Shown in pieces: positions 55,909 to 64,000 of a DNA stretch of 64,000 bases (position 1 is the first letter of the stretch; every line of letters begins with the position of its first letter). The notes below the pieces were generated by a model. That model was not told the DNA's origin. It did no database searches and saw only the letters and a program-made list of their open reading frames with translations. The position numbers were made by a program, and so were the translations under genes. Where the stretch lies: assembly GCF_000425265.1 (NCBI RefSeq), contig NZ_AUDC01000010.1, positions 496,001-560,000 of the forward strand, in the 5' to 3' direction. Source of the DNA: Maridesulfovibrio zosterae DSM 11974. Lineage in GTDB: Bacteria > Desulfobacterota > Desulfovibrionia > Desulfovibrionales > Desulfovibrionaceae.

Positions 55909-57384
55909 ATGAAAAGAGGGAGCAGACCCGAACTGCTTTGGGGGTTCGGTCTTAATAATAATGAAGCGGGAAAGATTGAGGATTCTCTCGGTCCCGGCTT
56001 CTTTTTGAGAAATTTCTCAGAAAGATCTCTTCCCAGCGAAAAGGAACTCAGTAATCAGGAGAAGCCTGCTGCTACTTGGATTCCTCAACGTGTATGGGAT
56101 GAACTTCCTGAAGCCCGCCGTGAGGCATATCGTAATCTTGAATCTACACAGCGCATCCTTATTCAGGATGAAAAAAAGAATAATGTTGACCTTGAAAGTG
56201 TTCTTGAAGATGGCTTTCTTGCAGTCATAAGTTCTCCGCTGACCAGCACAAAAGTGCAGGATGCCCTTTTCAGGGCGAAGGAAATTTCCGGTCTTTATGG
56301 TGATCTTTACCGTATGACCGAAGAGATTATTATGGAGCGTGAACTTCTCAGCCGTAAGACTGAGCATCTCATGTTTCTTAATACCCTGCTTTCAAACGCT
56401 ACTGAGCGACTTGAAGTTGCGGATATACTCGGGCAGGCAGCAGAAGATTTAAAGCTGCTTTTACCTGTACTTTCCGTTCAAGGAGCATTCTGGAATGTAC
56501 TTGAGACAGGACGGCATGTAGAAACTGAAATTTATCTCAATCCGGGACTTCTTGGTGAAGTACAGTCCGAATGGACTGAATTGATGATTGAAAATATCGT
56601 TGCTCTAAGCGGCATGGATGTTCTGGGCTACAATATTTCTGAAACCGTAAATGTCAGTGACCGGCAGATGGTATACAGTCCAAATGCAGGAAGAGTTTTG
56701 GCTCTTCCTCTGGTTAGCAGAGGCGATAAGTTTGGTTGTCTGGTTATGCTTTGCGATAAGAATATCCGGCTGGCCAAGGATCAGGTTTCAACGCTCAATG
56801 CGGCCGTGAACCATTTGTCTCTTGCGCTTAACAACGCACTTATGTTCACCAAGATAAAGACCCGTGCTGACCGTGACGGTCTGACCAGAGTATTCAACCG
56901 CCGTAGTTTTGATGAAAGACTGGTTGAAGAGTTTAAGCGTCATCAGCGTCTTAATACTGATTTATCTTTACTTATGATCGACCTTGATCATTTTAAAAAT
57001 ATTAATGATACATACGGTCATCTGGCCGGTGACATGGTTCTTGAACGTGTTGCAAGGCTTTTTGAATCAACATTTCGTTCAACAGATTTTATTGCCCGCT
57101 ACGGAGGGGAAGAGTTTGTTATTTTGCTTCCGCATACTAAGGAAGCTGATGCTGAAATGTTAGCAGAACGCGTTAGAGTTAAGATTGAAAAAACAAACAT
57201 GCCATATCAGGATAAGAATATTAAGGTAACGGCAAGTATTGGGGTTTCATCTGTCAGACCCGGAAGTCTTGAAAAAGATGTAGAAATTCTGCGTAAGGCA
57301 GACGATGCTCTCTATAATGCTAAGGAGCAAGGTAGAAATAGAGTGATGGTTTCGCCAATGCGACCACAGCTTAAAATTATGTAA
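55909..57384 (+). CDS. Diguanylate cyclase (GGDEF) with GAF-like sensor
   Basis: 491 aa, soluble. N-terminal ~150 residues unknown; a GAF-like region follows (about 165-320, LLSNATERLEVADILGQAAEDLKLLLPVLSVQGAFWN). C-terminal GGDEF domain (about 325-485): DRDGLTRVFNRRSFDERL, DLDHFKNINDTYGHLAGD, active site RYGGEEFVILLP. The inhibitory I-site RSTD lies five residues before GGEEF, so product feedback is expected. Makes cyclic di-GMP. GGAG before the ATG. Terminator shared with the SPOR gene. Confidence 0.95.
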   Translation: MKRGSRPELLWGFGLNNNEAGKIEDSLGPGFFLRNFSERSLPSEKELSNQEKPAATWIPQRVWDELPEARREAYRNLESTQRILIQDEKKNNVDLESVLEDGFLAVISSPLTSTKVQDALFRAKEISGLYGDLYRMTEEIIMERELLSRKTEHLMFLNTLLSNATERLEVADILGQAAEDLKLLLPVLSVQGAFWNVLETGRHVETEIYLNPGLLGEVQSEWTELMIENIVALSGMDVLGYNISETVNVSDRQMVYSPNAGRVLALPLVSRGDKFGCLVMLCDKNIRLAKDQVSTLNAAVNHLSLALNNALMFTKIKTRADRDGLTRVFNRRSFDERLVEEFKRHQRLNTDLSLLMIDLDHFKNINDTYGHLAGDMVLERVARLFESTFRSTDFIARYGGEEFVILLPHTKEADAEMLAERVRVKIEKTNMPYQDKNIKVTASIGVSSVRPGSLEKDVEILRKADDALYNAKEQGRNRVMVSPMRPQLKIM

Positions 57385-57422
57385 GAGCTCTCCATCAGCC
57401 TAATAGCTGTCAGGTTGATTAA

Positions 57423-57466
57423 AAAAGCCCCGCAACTGGTATACCAAACTAAGTTGCGGGGCTTTT
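57423..57466. terminator. Bidirectional terminator
   Basis: A 15-bp perfect stem (AAAAGCCCCGCAACT and its complement, 57452-57466), 14-nt loop, between convergent GGDEF and SPOR genes. Confidence 0.9.
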
Positions 57467-57487
57467 ACCATTTATAAAGCCAGACTA

Positions 57488-58195
57488 TTACTCAACTGAT
57501 TTTTTACTCTTCAGCAATGGTTTTTTAATACCGAACTTTCGTAGAATATTTCTCATACTGTCAGTTGATGCGGCTGTTCCGGTATGACGTATGAACACAC
57601 GATACCAGATACGTGTTCCACTTTTTCCCGGTTCAACATAAGAATTAAGACCACGTTCAATAAGCTTGGAGTTGAAGTCCTGTGCTTTACCGTTAGAACC
57701 GAAGGAAGCAACCTGATATATGTAGTTGTAAACAGGTGCTGCCGGTTCTTCAGGGTTATCTATTTCAACAGAGAATGTCGGCTCAATTGGTTTTGTTGCC
57801 TTGGCCTGTTCTGCTTCTTTTTTAGCAGGAGCAGGAGATTTTTTTATCTCAGGCTTGGCAGCGACTTCTTTTTTCTTTGGCTCTGGTTTTAATGCCGATT
57901 CAGGTTTTTTCTTTATAGCATCAATATATTGAAGTTCTTCAGGTTTCAAAACTCCACCTTTCACTTCACCAGAGCTGTTAGCAGAACTTGATGGCATCAT
58001 CATTTCCAGTTTAGGCATATCCTTTTCGGGCTGATACCCTCGTCCCAGCAGAATACCCAGTACAAAGAAAGCACAAAGAGCTGCAACACTTCCTGCACAC
58101 AGTCCTATAATTTCAGGTACTGTGAAGGTAAAAGTATATTTCTTTTCCTGGGTTGAATCTGTTGTTCTTTTTTTTCCCTTAGGGGCTGCCATCAT
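57488..58195 (-). CDS. SPOR-domain membrane protein
   Basis: 235 aa (or 234 if the second ATG at 58192 is used; GGAG is better spaced for it). One N-terminal membrane helix (EIIGLCAGSVAALCAFFVLGILLGRG, about 29-52), a Lys/Pro/Ala/Glu-rich linker and a C-terminal SPOR domain (about 155-230, YNYIYQVASFGSNGKAQDFNSKLIERG) for peptidoglycan binding. Placed in the inner membrane with the SPOR in the periplasm; FtsN-like topology, so perhaps division. Follows argS by 16 bp, same strand. Confidence 0.85.
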   Translation of the reverse strand: MMAAPKGKKRTTDSTQEKKYTFTFTVPEIIGLCAGSVAALCAFFVLGILLGRGYQPEKDMPKLEMMMPSSSANSSGEVKGGVLKPEELQYIDAIKKKPESALKPEPKKKEVAAKPEIKKSPAPAKKEAEQAKATKPIEPTFSVEIDNPEEPAAPVYNYIYQVASFGSNGKAQDFNSKLIERGLNSYVEPGKSGTRIWYRVFIRHTGTAASTDSMRNILRKFGIKKPLLKSKKSVE

Positions 58196-58211
58196 GTTCT
58201 CCAGTTATTAA

Positions 58212-59855
58212 TTACATACTCTCGGGAGCGGAAACGCCGAGCAGGTTCAAGCCGTTGGAAAGAGTTCTGGCAACAGCTTGAAGAAGCAGAAGCCTTGCAG
58301 CAATGATTTCTTTCTCCGCAGAAAGAATGTGATGCATGGAGTAGAATCTATGCAATGCACTGGCGAGATCACGCAGATAGTAACTTACAACGTGCGGACT
58401 CATGTGTTTTCCTGCATTTTCAGCAACATCAGAAAACTGGTCCATGAGTTTCATAAGATTAAGCTCTTCCACGTTGGTCAGATTTTCTAAAAGTGAAGAC
58501 TGTCCTGCTGGAATTTCAATACCCTGATCTGCGGCTTTGCGAATTACAGAGCAAATTCGCGCATGGGCGTATTGCACGTAGTAGACCGGGTTTTCCATTG
58601 TCTTCTGTTTAACAAGATCAAGGTCAAAATCAAGATGGCTGTCACTCTTACGGGATAGAAACATGAAACGTGCGGCATCGCGGCCAACTTCATTCACTAC
58701 ATCTTCGAGTGTTTCAAATTTACCTGCGCGTGTGGACATAGCAATCTGTTCACCGCCGCGCAGCAGGTTGACAAGCTGCACCAGAATAACACCAAGCTGT
58801 CCTTTTTTACCAAGGGCTTCAACTGCAGCCTGCATACGGGGAACATAGCCATGATGGTCAGCGCCCCAGATATCGACAACCATATCAAAACCACGTTTGT
58901 ACTTATTGTCATGATAAGCGATGTCAGAGGCAAAATAGGTCAGATCTCCATTGGATTTGCGCAATACTCTGTCTTTGTCATCTCCCAGATCGATTGACTT
59001 GAACCAGAGTGCTCCATCTTTTTCGTAAGCCATACCGCGTTCTTTCAGATCGGCAAATGTTTCTTCAACCTTTCCTGCGGAAACAAGACTTTTTTCGGAA
59101 AACCATACATCATGGCGAACATCAAAAGCTGCGAGGTCTTTTTTAATTCCTTCAAGAATTTCATCTTTTCCGTATTCACGGCAGATAGCAATGGATTCGT
59201 TCTCATCCATATTCAGGATATCAGGATTGCGTTCAAGAACTTCAGCAGCGAGATCCTTAATATAATCACCTTTATAGAAATCTTCAGGGTCGGTAACATC
59301 ACGTCCCTGAGACTGCTGTAATCTTACCCAGATGGAGTTGCCGAGAATTAACATCTGACGTCCTGCGTCATTTACATAGTACTCAGCTTCAACATCGTAT
59401 CCGGTAAACTCAAGTGTACGCACAAGGCAGTCGCCTAGAGCAGCTCCACGTCCGTGACCGATATGCAGTGGTCCTGTAGGGTTGGCGGAAACATATTCAA
59501 CCTGAATTTTGGTTCCCTTGCCGATATCACTACGACCGAAGTCTGCACCTTTTTCAAGAACTTCGAGGATCATGTCCTGCCAGAATGAATTAGAAAAAGT
59601 GAAGTTTAGAAAGCCTGGACCGGCGATATCAACCTGCTGAACATACTTATCGTTATCAAGTTCTTTTTTGATCTCCTCGGCGATAGCACGAGGATTCATT
59701 TTTGCTTGTTTGGATAGCATCATGGCGATATTCGCTGACATGTCGCCGAAATTTTTATCTTTAGGTGGCTCTATAACAGCCTTTTCAGGCCACTGCCAGC
59801 CCTTGCTTTCAAGAATGGAACCGAGAACTTTTTCAAGGTGTAGTTTAGCTTTCAT
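58212..59855 (-). CDS. argS: Arginyl-tRNA synthetase
   Basis: 547 aa. N-terminal ArgRS additional domain (about 1-100), class I catalytic core with the HIGH motif [17 protein letters not shown] (about 127) and [15 protein letters not shown] in place of KMSKS, as usual for ArgRS, then the DALR anticodon-binding domain (about 420-547, [13 protein letters not shown]). Charges tRNA-Arg. AGGAG lies 12 bases before the ATG. First gene of a transcript ending in the SPOR gene. Confidence 0.95.
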   Translation of the reverse strand: MKAKLHLEKVLGSILESKGWQWPEKAVIEPPKDKNFGDMSANIAMMLSKQAKMNPRAIAEEIKKELDNDKYVQQVDIAGPGFLNFTFSNSFWQDMILEVLEKGADFGRSDIGKGTKIQVEYVSANPTGPLHIGHGRGAALGDCLVRTLEFTGYDVEAEYYVNDAGRQMLILGNSIWVRLQQSQGRDVTDPEDFYKGDYIKDLAAEVLERNPDILNMDENESIAICREYGKDEILEGIKKDLAAFDVRHDVWFSEKSLVSAGKVEETFADLKERGMAYEKDGALWFKSIDLGDDKDRVLRKSNGDLTYFASDIAYHDNKYKRGFDMVVDIWGADHHGYVPRMQAAVEALGKKGQLGVILVQLVNLLRGGEQIAMSTRAGKFETLEDVVNEVGRDAARFMFLSRKSDSHLDFDLDLVKQKTMENPVYYVQYAHARICSVIRKAADQGIEIPAGQSSLLENLTNVEELNLMKLMDQFSDVAENAGKHMSPHVVSYYLRDLASALHRFYSMHHILSAEKEIIAARLLLLQAVARTLSNGLNLLGVSAPESM

Positions 59856-60107
59856 TGTGGATTAAAAACTCCTTAATAAATTATGATAAAACAGTTATGA
59901 ACTGCTGCGCTAAGAGCAGAGTACTGTTTAATACTATGTAAGCATGCCTCGCTTATCATTTTTCGGTGCAGCTTCCAAGTACTCAATATGGAGCTAAGAT
60001 AGTGAATTTACATATTGGGCCGTCTTATTTAATCTGGAAAATTTGAAACTTCACTGCTATTTCCTTTCATACAGCAAAATATAAATGTTAACAAAGGAGA
60101 ATATTAA

Positions 60108-60974
60108 TTGGATGCTGTTATAAGTCGTTTTCAAACGTGGAGTTACTCAATAGCTTGGAATATTTGCTTATTAAGCATGGGGTCATTTCTTACCGCACTT
60201 GCAATCAAGGCGGTAATTATTCCAAATGCCTTTTTACCCAGTGGGATTTCAGGTCTTGCTCTTCTTGGATATTATATTTTTCCAGTTCTGTCTTCAGGGG
60301 TATGGATTTTTCTGCTAAATATTCCTGTTTTTTTACTGGGATGGTTTTTTATCAGTAGAAGGTTTTTCTGGTACAGTCTGTATGGCATGGTCACACTTAG
60401 CGGTTTCATTGAACTTGTTCCGTGGACTATTTCTTTTCATGATAAGTGGCTGGCCGTACTGGCCGGAGGAGTCGTTCTGGGCCTTGGTTCCGGTGTTTCT
60501 TTGCGTTCGCTTGGCTCAACCGGAGGGCTGGGGATTCTACAGATTCTTGCCCGTGAAAAACTAGGCATTAAAGTCGGTCAGTTCTCGATGGGCTTTAATG
60601 TTGTTGTTCTAGGTGTAGGAACAGTCTGGCTTAATTTAAATGATGTACTTTATTCATTAGCGATGATTTACGTTTCTGCGGCTGCGATTGATGCTGTACA
60701 GCGTCTTTTTAACCAGCGTAAGTTGGTTTTAATTATTACAGCCTTTCCAGATGATGTCTCAGGAGCTATTATGACTAAGCTTGGACGGGGAACTACATTG
60801 ATTGATGCCAAGGGTGGGTATACCGGCAAGGAAAGGACAGTTATTATGACGGTTGTAGATTCATTTAGAATTAAACGGCTTGAAGCCACTATTTTTACCA
60901 TTGACCCTGCTGCTTTTGTAATAATTGAAGAAACCTTCAGTGTTCTTGGAAAAGGATTTAGTGTACCAAGGTAG
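60108..60974 (+). CDS. YitT family membrane protein (DUF161/DUF2179)
   Basis: 288 aa, TTG start after AAAGGAG. Five or so membrane helices in the first 190 residues (NICLLSMGSFLTALAIKAVIIPNAFLPSGISGLALLGYYIF, with the family GNxxxPSGISG-like element), then a cytoplasmic DUF2179 domain (about 200-288) ending EETFSVLGKGFSVPR. Function unknown in the family. The gene is followed after four bases by the SAM hydrolase gene and then cobS, so the three are probably one operon. Confidence 0.88.
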   Translation: MDAVISRFQTWSYSIAWNICLLSMGSFLTALAIKAVIIPNAFLPSGISGLALLGYYIFPVLSSGVWIFLLNIPVFLLGWFFISRRFFWYSLYGMVTLSGFIELVPWTISFHDKWLAVLAGGVVLGLGSGVSLRSLGSTGGLGILQILAREKLGIKVGQFSMGFNVVVLGVGTVWLNLNDVLYSLAMIYVSAAAIDAVQRLFNQRKLVLIITAFPDDVSGAIMTKLGRGTTLIDAKGGYTGKERTVIMTVVDSFRIKRLEATIFTIDPAAFVIIEETFSVLGKGFSVPR

Positions 60975-60978
60975 TCAT

Positions 60979-61785
60979 ATGAGCAGAACAATCGGGCTTT
61001 TAACTGATTTCGGGCTGGATGATCCGTACGTTGGACAGATGAAGGGTGTACTGGCCATTCATGCGCCTGAATCATATGTAATTGATGTCAGTCATGGTGT
61101 GTCTCCTTTTTGTATAGCACAGGGGGCTTTTTTTCTGGCAGCAGCTATGAATCATTTTCCTGAAAATACAATTTTTATTACGGTTGTCGATCCTGGGGTT
61201 GGCAGTGGTAGAAAGATAATCGGTGCTGAATTTAATGAGCGCATTGTAATTGCACCGGATAATGGAATTCTTGAGCTTGCAGAATCACAATTTACCGGAA
61301 CCATGATTGTCACGGATTTAAGTGAAACTGCCGGTAAAATGAGTAGTTCATCAACGTTTCACGGGCGGGATCTTTTTGCTCCTCTGGCCGCTGAGATAGC
61401 AAGCGGAACTTCCCTTGAAAACCTCGGCCCTAAATTTCCTTTGCGTAATCTTGTACGTAAAGGCATTCAAAAACCTGTCTGGAAGAATGATGAAGTTAAA
61501 GTAATCGTGCTGCATAAGGATCGTTTTGGAAATCTGATACTTAATATTCCTGATAAACAAATTATGCCGGAACGAATGTGTATTTCTAGAGAAAAGTGTA
61601 ATGTCTGCTGTGTCAAGAGAGTATCCTGCTACACAGAGCTTGAAGACATGAGTATAGGACTTCTTGCCGGAAGTCAGGGATTCTATGAACTGGCACTTAA
61701 ACGAGGATCTGCATCTGAAATGCTGGGAGTAGAGCCGGAAGATACACTTATCTTGAAATGGAGCGGGCAGTGCGAAAAGGGATAA
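60979..61785 (+). CDS. SAM hydrolase/hydroxide adenosyltransferase (DUF62)
   Basis: 268 aa from ATG 60979 (AAGG seven bases upstream), not the longer frame. Converts S-adenosylmethionine to adenosine and methionine with water. Motifs: LLTDFGLDDPYVGQMKG, DPGVGSGR, IAPDNGILEL, STFHGRDLFAP, DRFGNLILNI. Unusual: a cysteine group at residues 201, 207, 210, 211 and 217 (CISREKCNVCCVKRVSC), not usual in this family as I know it. Overlaps the start of cobS by up to 28 bp. Confidence 0.9.
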   Translation: MSRTIGLLTDFGLDDPYVGQMKGVLAIHAPESYVIDVSHGVSPFCIAQGAFFLAAAMNHFPENTIFITVVDPGVGSGRKIIGAEFNERIVIAPDNGILELAESQFTGTMIVTDLSETAGKMSSSSTFHGRDLFAPLAAEIASGTSLENLGPKFPLRNLVRKGIQKPVWKNDEVKVIVLHKDRFGNLILNIPDKQIMPERMCISREKCNVCCVKRVSCYTELEDMSIGLLAGSQGFYELALKRGSASEMLGVEPEDTLILKWSGQCEKG

Positions 61786-62513
61786 TAAGAGATTTTTTAA
61801 TTACACTTGGTTTTATGACCAGACTAGGTCCTGTTATTGATATTGAAGCAAAGGATTTAGCGAGGACTGTTAAGTGGATGCCACTTAGTGGTCTTGTGCT
61901 GGGGAGTGTAATCGTATGCCCTTTTTATTTAGGTCTTTTTGCCGATAAATTCTGGATTCAGGCATGGCTTAGTGTTGGCGCTTCAGTTTACTTGACTCGC
62001 GGTCTGCATTTTGACGGAATTGCTGATATCGCAGATGGAGCAGGGCCGTATCCCGATGCCGTGCGTTTCTGGGAGATTATTAAGGACAGTCGTTCCGGTG
62101 TATTCGGGATTCTGGCTTCTGTTATTGTTCTTCTTGGACAGGTGGTTTGTTTTTATTATATTTTTGAAGCACATGCCTATGCCGCAGCCATATGGATTTT
62201 TATAGTGGGCCGGATGGGCTGTTCGGCTATGTGCCGTATTGGAAGACCATTTTCAAGGCCTGGACAGGGCGTCCTTTTCATGGACGGAGCTGATTGGCCT
62301 TCGCTTGCAGTTGCCTTTATCTCGACGATACTGACAGGCTTTTTGGCAGTTAATATTCAAACACAGATCACAGCCTATGTTTTAGGTGGGGGAAGTCTTT
62401 TATTTCTTTTTCGACTGGCTAAAAAAGTAAATGGGGCTAATGGTGATTTTCTAGGAGGCGCAGTGGTGCTGGCAGAGATCTCCGGGTTGCTCGCTTTTGC
62501 TGCTCTTAATTAA
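61758..62513 (+). CDS. cobS: Adenosylcobinamide-GDP ribazoletransferase
   Basis: Up to 251 aa; the ATG at 61758 has no ribosome site, while the in-frame GTG at 61770 follows GGAG by seven bases and is the better start. Membrane protein with several hydrophobic segments. RGLHFDGIADIADGAGPYP is the HxDGxADxxDG signature of CobS, which joins adenosylcobinamide-GDP to ribazole in the last step of vitamin B12 synthesis. Other cob genes are not in this window. Overlaps the SAM hydrolase gene. Confidence 0.9.
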   Translation: MERAVRKGIIRDFLITLGFMTRLGPVIDIEAKDLARTVKWMPLSGLVLGSVIVCPFYLGLFADKFWIQAWLSVGASVYLTRGLHFDGIADIADGAGPYPDAVRFWEIIKDSRSGVFGILASVIVLLGQVVCFYYIFEAHAYAAAIWIFIVGRMGCSAMCRIGRPFSRPGQGVLFMDGADWPSLAVAFISTILTGFLAVNIQTQITAYVLGGGSLLFLFRLAKKVNGANGDFLGGAVVLAEISGLLAFAALN

Positions 62514-62606
62514 TATTTTAGAGATGTTAAGTTGCTATTTTCCTGAACATACAGTTAAAGTCATTTTGAAATCAAAAAAAATTATTCTCAATTTTTAGGA
62601 ATTCAT

Positions 62607-64000
62607 ATGAACAATCTGCCTTCATTAAAAGAATTCGGAATACAGCTGGATCTTTTGAAAAAGCTTCTTAAAGACTGTAAAGATGACCATGCTTCAAACA
62701 TTGCTCAGTCGATTTTTGAAAGTTATGTTTTTGCCAGAGATGAAGTTCTACGTACCGAAGATAAGTTGATTACTACACGTAATACTCTGGATGAATTAAG
62801 TGAGCGATATGACAAGGTGGAGCTGAAGCTTAAAGAGACCTTATCTGCTTACAGTTCTGACTTTCAATTTTTCAGTAAGCTATGTAGGGCCTTTGACAGT
62901 ATAAACACACTGCGTTCAATATCTGAACTTTCGGATATACTCGTTGATATCTCTAAGGGACTCGGAATCAACAAGCTTACCGTGGTACTGGAGCGTGATC
63001 TTTGTTCAGGTATTGATTGCAGCGAAATTCCGACTTTTTATATGCAAGGATGCATGCGTTATATTGATGCGACATTGAGTCCCGGACCTAATCGAGTTTT
63101 TATAGGTCCCATAAATAAAATGATGCGCCCTGACATTTTTTTTGGTGATCCTGAAATGTCACCGGATAGTGACGGTTCATGTTTTGCCTTCGGGCTTATG
63201 AATAAATATAAGCCAGGAGAACTTATCGGACTACTGTCTATTTATGATCCTTCTGAAAATCGTTACCACCCTGAAATGGCGACAGATTTTTTAGAGCACT
63301 TCTGTAATTCCATGGCCTCCACACTTATTGATGTCATCAATCATCAACAGGCTGACATTTTACGCCATGATGTGGAGAGCATTACCCGTCATGATCTGAA
63401 AACACCGCTTAACGCTGTTATTAACCTGCCCTATGTTCTTCTGGACGATGAAACTGATCCATCTCGAATTGAAATGATAGAAGCTATTCAGGATTCAGGC
63501 TATAAACTGCTTGGTTTAATTAACAGATCTTATGATATTTACCGCATGGAGTCAGGAACATACTCGCTAAATCCTGAAGGAGTAGATTTAATACCGCTGA
63601 TTGATCATATCAAAAGAGATTTAAGCCTGCTGGCTGAATCCAAGGATGTGGTTCTTAAGGTCTTTATTGATGAGCGTGAATCAATGAAAAATGACCAGTT
63701 TATTGTCAGAGGGGAAGAATTGTTGCTTTTTTCCATGCTTGCTAACCTTATTAAAAACGCATTAGAGGCAACTCCTGACATCCAGCCAGTTTCAATTTAT
63801 CTTGCAAATTTTGAAAAAAGTACAATCTCTATTCACAACTCCGGTGCGGTTCCTGAAATAGTCAGGAAGTCCTTTTTTGATAAGTACTCAACCGAAGGGA
63901 AAGCAGATGGAACAGGTCTTGGAACATATTCTGCCAGACTCATTGTTCGCGCCCATGATGGAGAAATCAGTATGGAATCTTCTGCTTCCAAAGGAACAAC
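62607..64000 (+). CDS. Sensor histidine kinase (truncated at window edge)
   Basis: About 465 residues are visible and the frame runs off the right end. N-terminal helical linker (about 1-85), a GAF-like region (about 90-245, SISELSDILVDISKGLGINKLTVVLERDLC), dimerisation/phosphoacceptor helix with RHDLKTPLNAVINLP (His about residue 260) and a HATPase_c domain: LANLIKNALEA (N box) and TEGKADGTGLGTYSARLIVRAHDGEI (G1/G2 box). ATG 62607 has TAGGA ten bases before. No membrane helix, so a cytoplasmic sensor. Partner regulator not visible. Confidence 0.9.
   Translation, partial: MNNLPSLKEFGIQLDLLKKLLKDCKDDHASNIAQSIFESYVFARDEVLRTEDKLITTRNTLDELSERYDKVELKLKETLSAYSSDFQFFSKLCRAFDSINTLRSISELSDILVDISKGLGINKLTVVLERDLCSGIDCSEIPTFYMQGCMRYIDATLSPGPNRVFIGPINKMMRPDIFFGDPEMSPDSDGSCFAFGLMNKYKPGELIGLLSIYDPSENRYHPEMATDFLEHFCNSMASTLIDVINHQQADILRHDVESITRHDLKTPLNAVINLPYVLLDDETDPSRIEMIEAIQDSGYKLLGLINRSYDIYRMESGTYSLNPEGVDLIPLIDHIKRDLSLLAESKDVVLKVFIDERESMKNDQFIVRGEELLLFSMLANLIKNALEATPDIQPVSIYLANFEKSTISIHNSGAVPEIVRKSFFDKYSTEGKADGTGLGTYSARLIVRAHDGEISMESSASKGT

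Overview
The window looks like a chromosomal core segment of a marine, AT-rich sulfate-reducing bacterium of the Desulfovibrionaceae (Desulfobacterota), close to the Maridesulfovibrio/low-GC Desulfovibrio group. This rests on gene content and arrangement, not on a search: F0 ATP synthase genes (atpZ-atpI-atpB-atpE) immediately followed by a Rex redox repressor, Lon-like/LysM neighbours, a DsrE-fold protein, many two-component and chemotaxis proteins, and a glutaredoxin-thioredoxin reductase fusion. No rRNA, CRISPR array, transposase or complete prophage is visible.

Layout. 1-4 kb: end of a TPR-like protein, an unknown 367-aa protein, glutamine synthetase and a MerR-like HTH protein. 4-10 kb: a minus-strand arginine decarboxylase cluster (AdiA-like enzyme, GadC-like and AdiC-like antiporters, DsrE-like protein upstream), the classical arginine-dependent acid-resistance or agmatine-forming module. 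10-14 kb: an MCP, two identical tRNA-Phe genes each with its own terminator, a small unknown protein and FabD. 14-17 kb: FIST, GAF/PAS and lone receiver proteins, sensory parts without visible output domains. 17-23 kb: an NSS transporter with a 31-aa MetS-like subunit, SstT, a CDF metal exporter, a dienelactone-hydrolase-like protein and a nitroreductase.

23-33 kb: a helicase-exonuclease fusion resembling MrfA+MrfB of mitomycin repair, an unknown protein with faint phage-structural flavour, a lipoprotein hydrolase, the Grx/PDO-TrxR fusion, an Elp3-like radical SAM protein, a HIT protein and IHF alpha. 33-40 kb: RlpA, a K+ channel overlapping a separate cyclic-nucleotide-binding protein, and a Lon-like protease operon ending in a LysM lipoprotein. 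40-43 kb: F0 ATP synthase genes and rex, with a near-consensus Rex operator in the divergent region upstream of atp. This suggests a local redox loop coupling NADH/NAD+ to ATP synthase expression.

43-64 kb: an orphan sigma54 response regulator (GAFTSA variant), a flippase-like membrane protein, marR-MFS-rsmG, rlmH with a phosphoesterase, 5-FTHF cyclo-ligase with a PgeF-like protein, CheV, two overlapping GT4 glycosyltransferases, a GGDEF protein, a SPOR protein, ArgS, a YitT/SAM-hydrolase/CobS run and a truncated histidine kinase at the right edge.

Most transcription units end in long, nearly perfect hairpins. Many starts were moved inward from the longest ORF on the basis of Shine-Dalgarno placement. 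All functions are inferred by eye from motifs; no database search was run.
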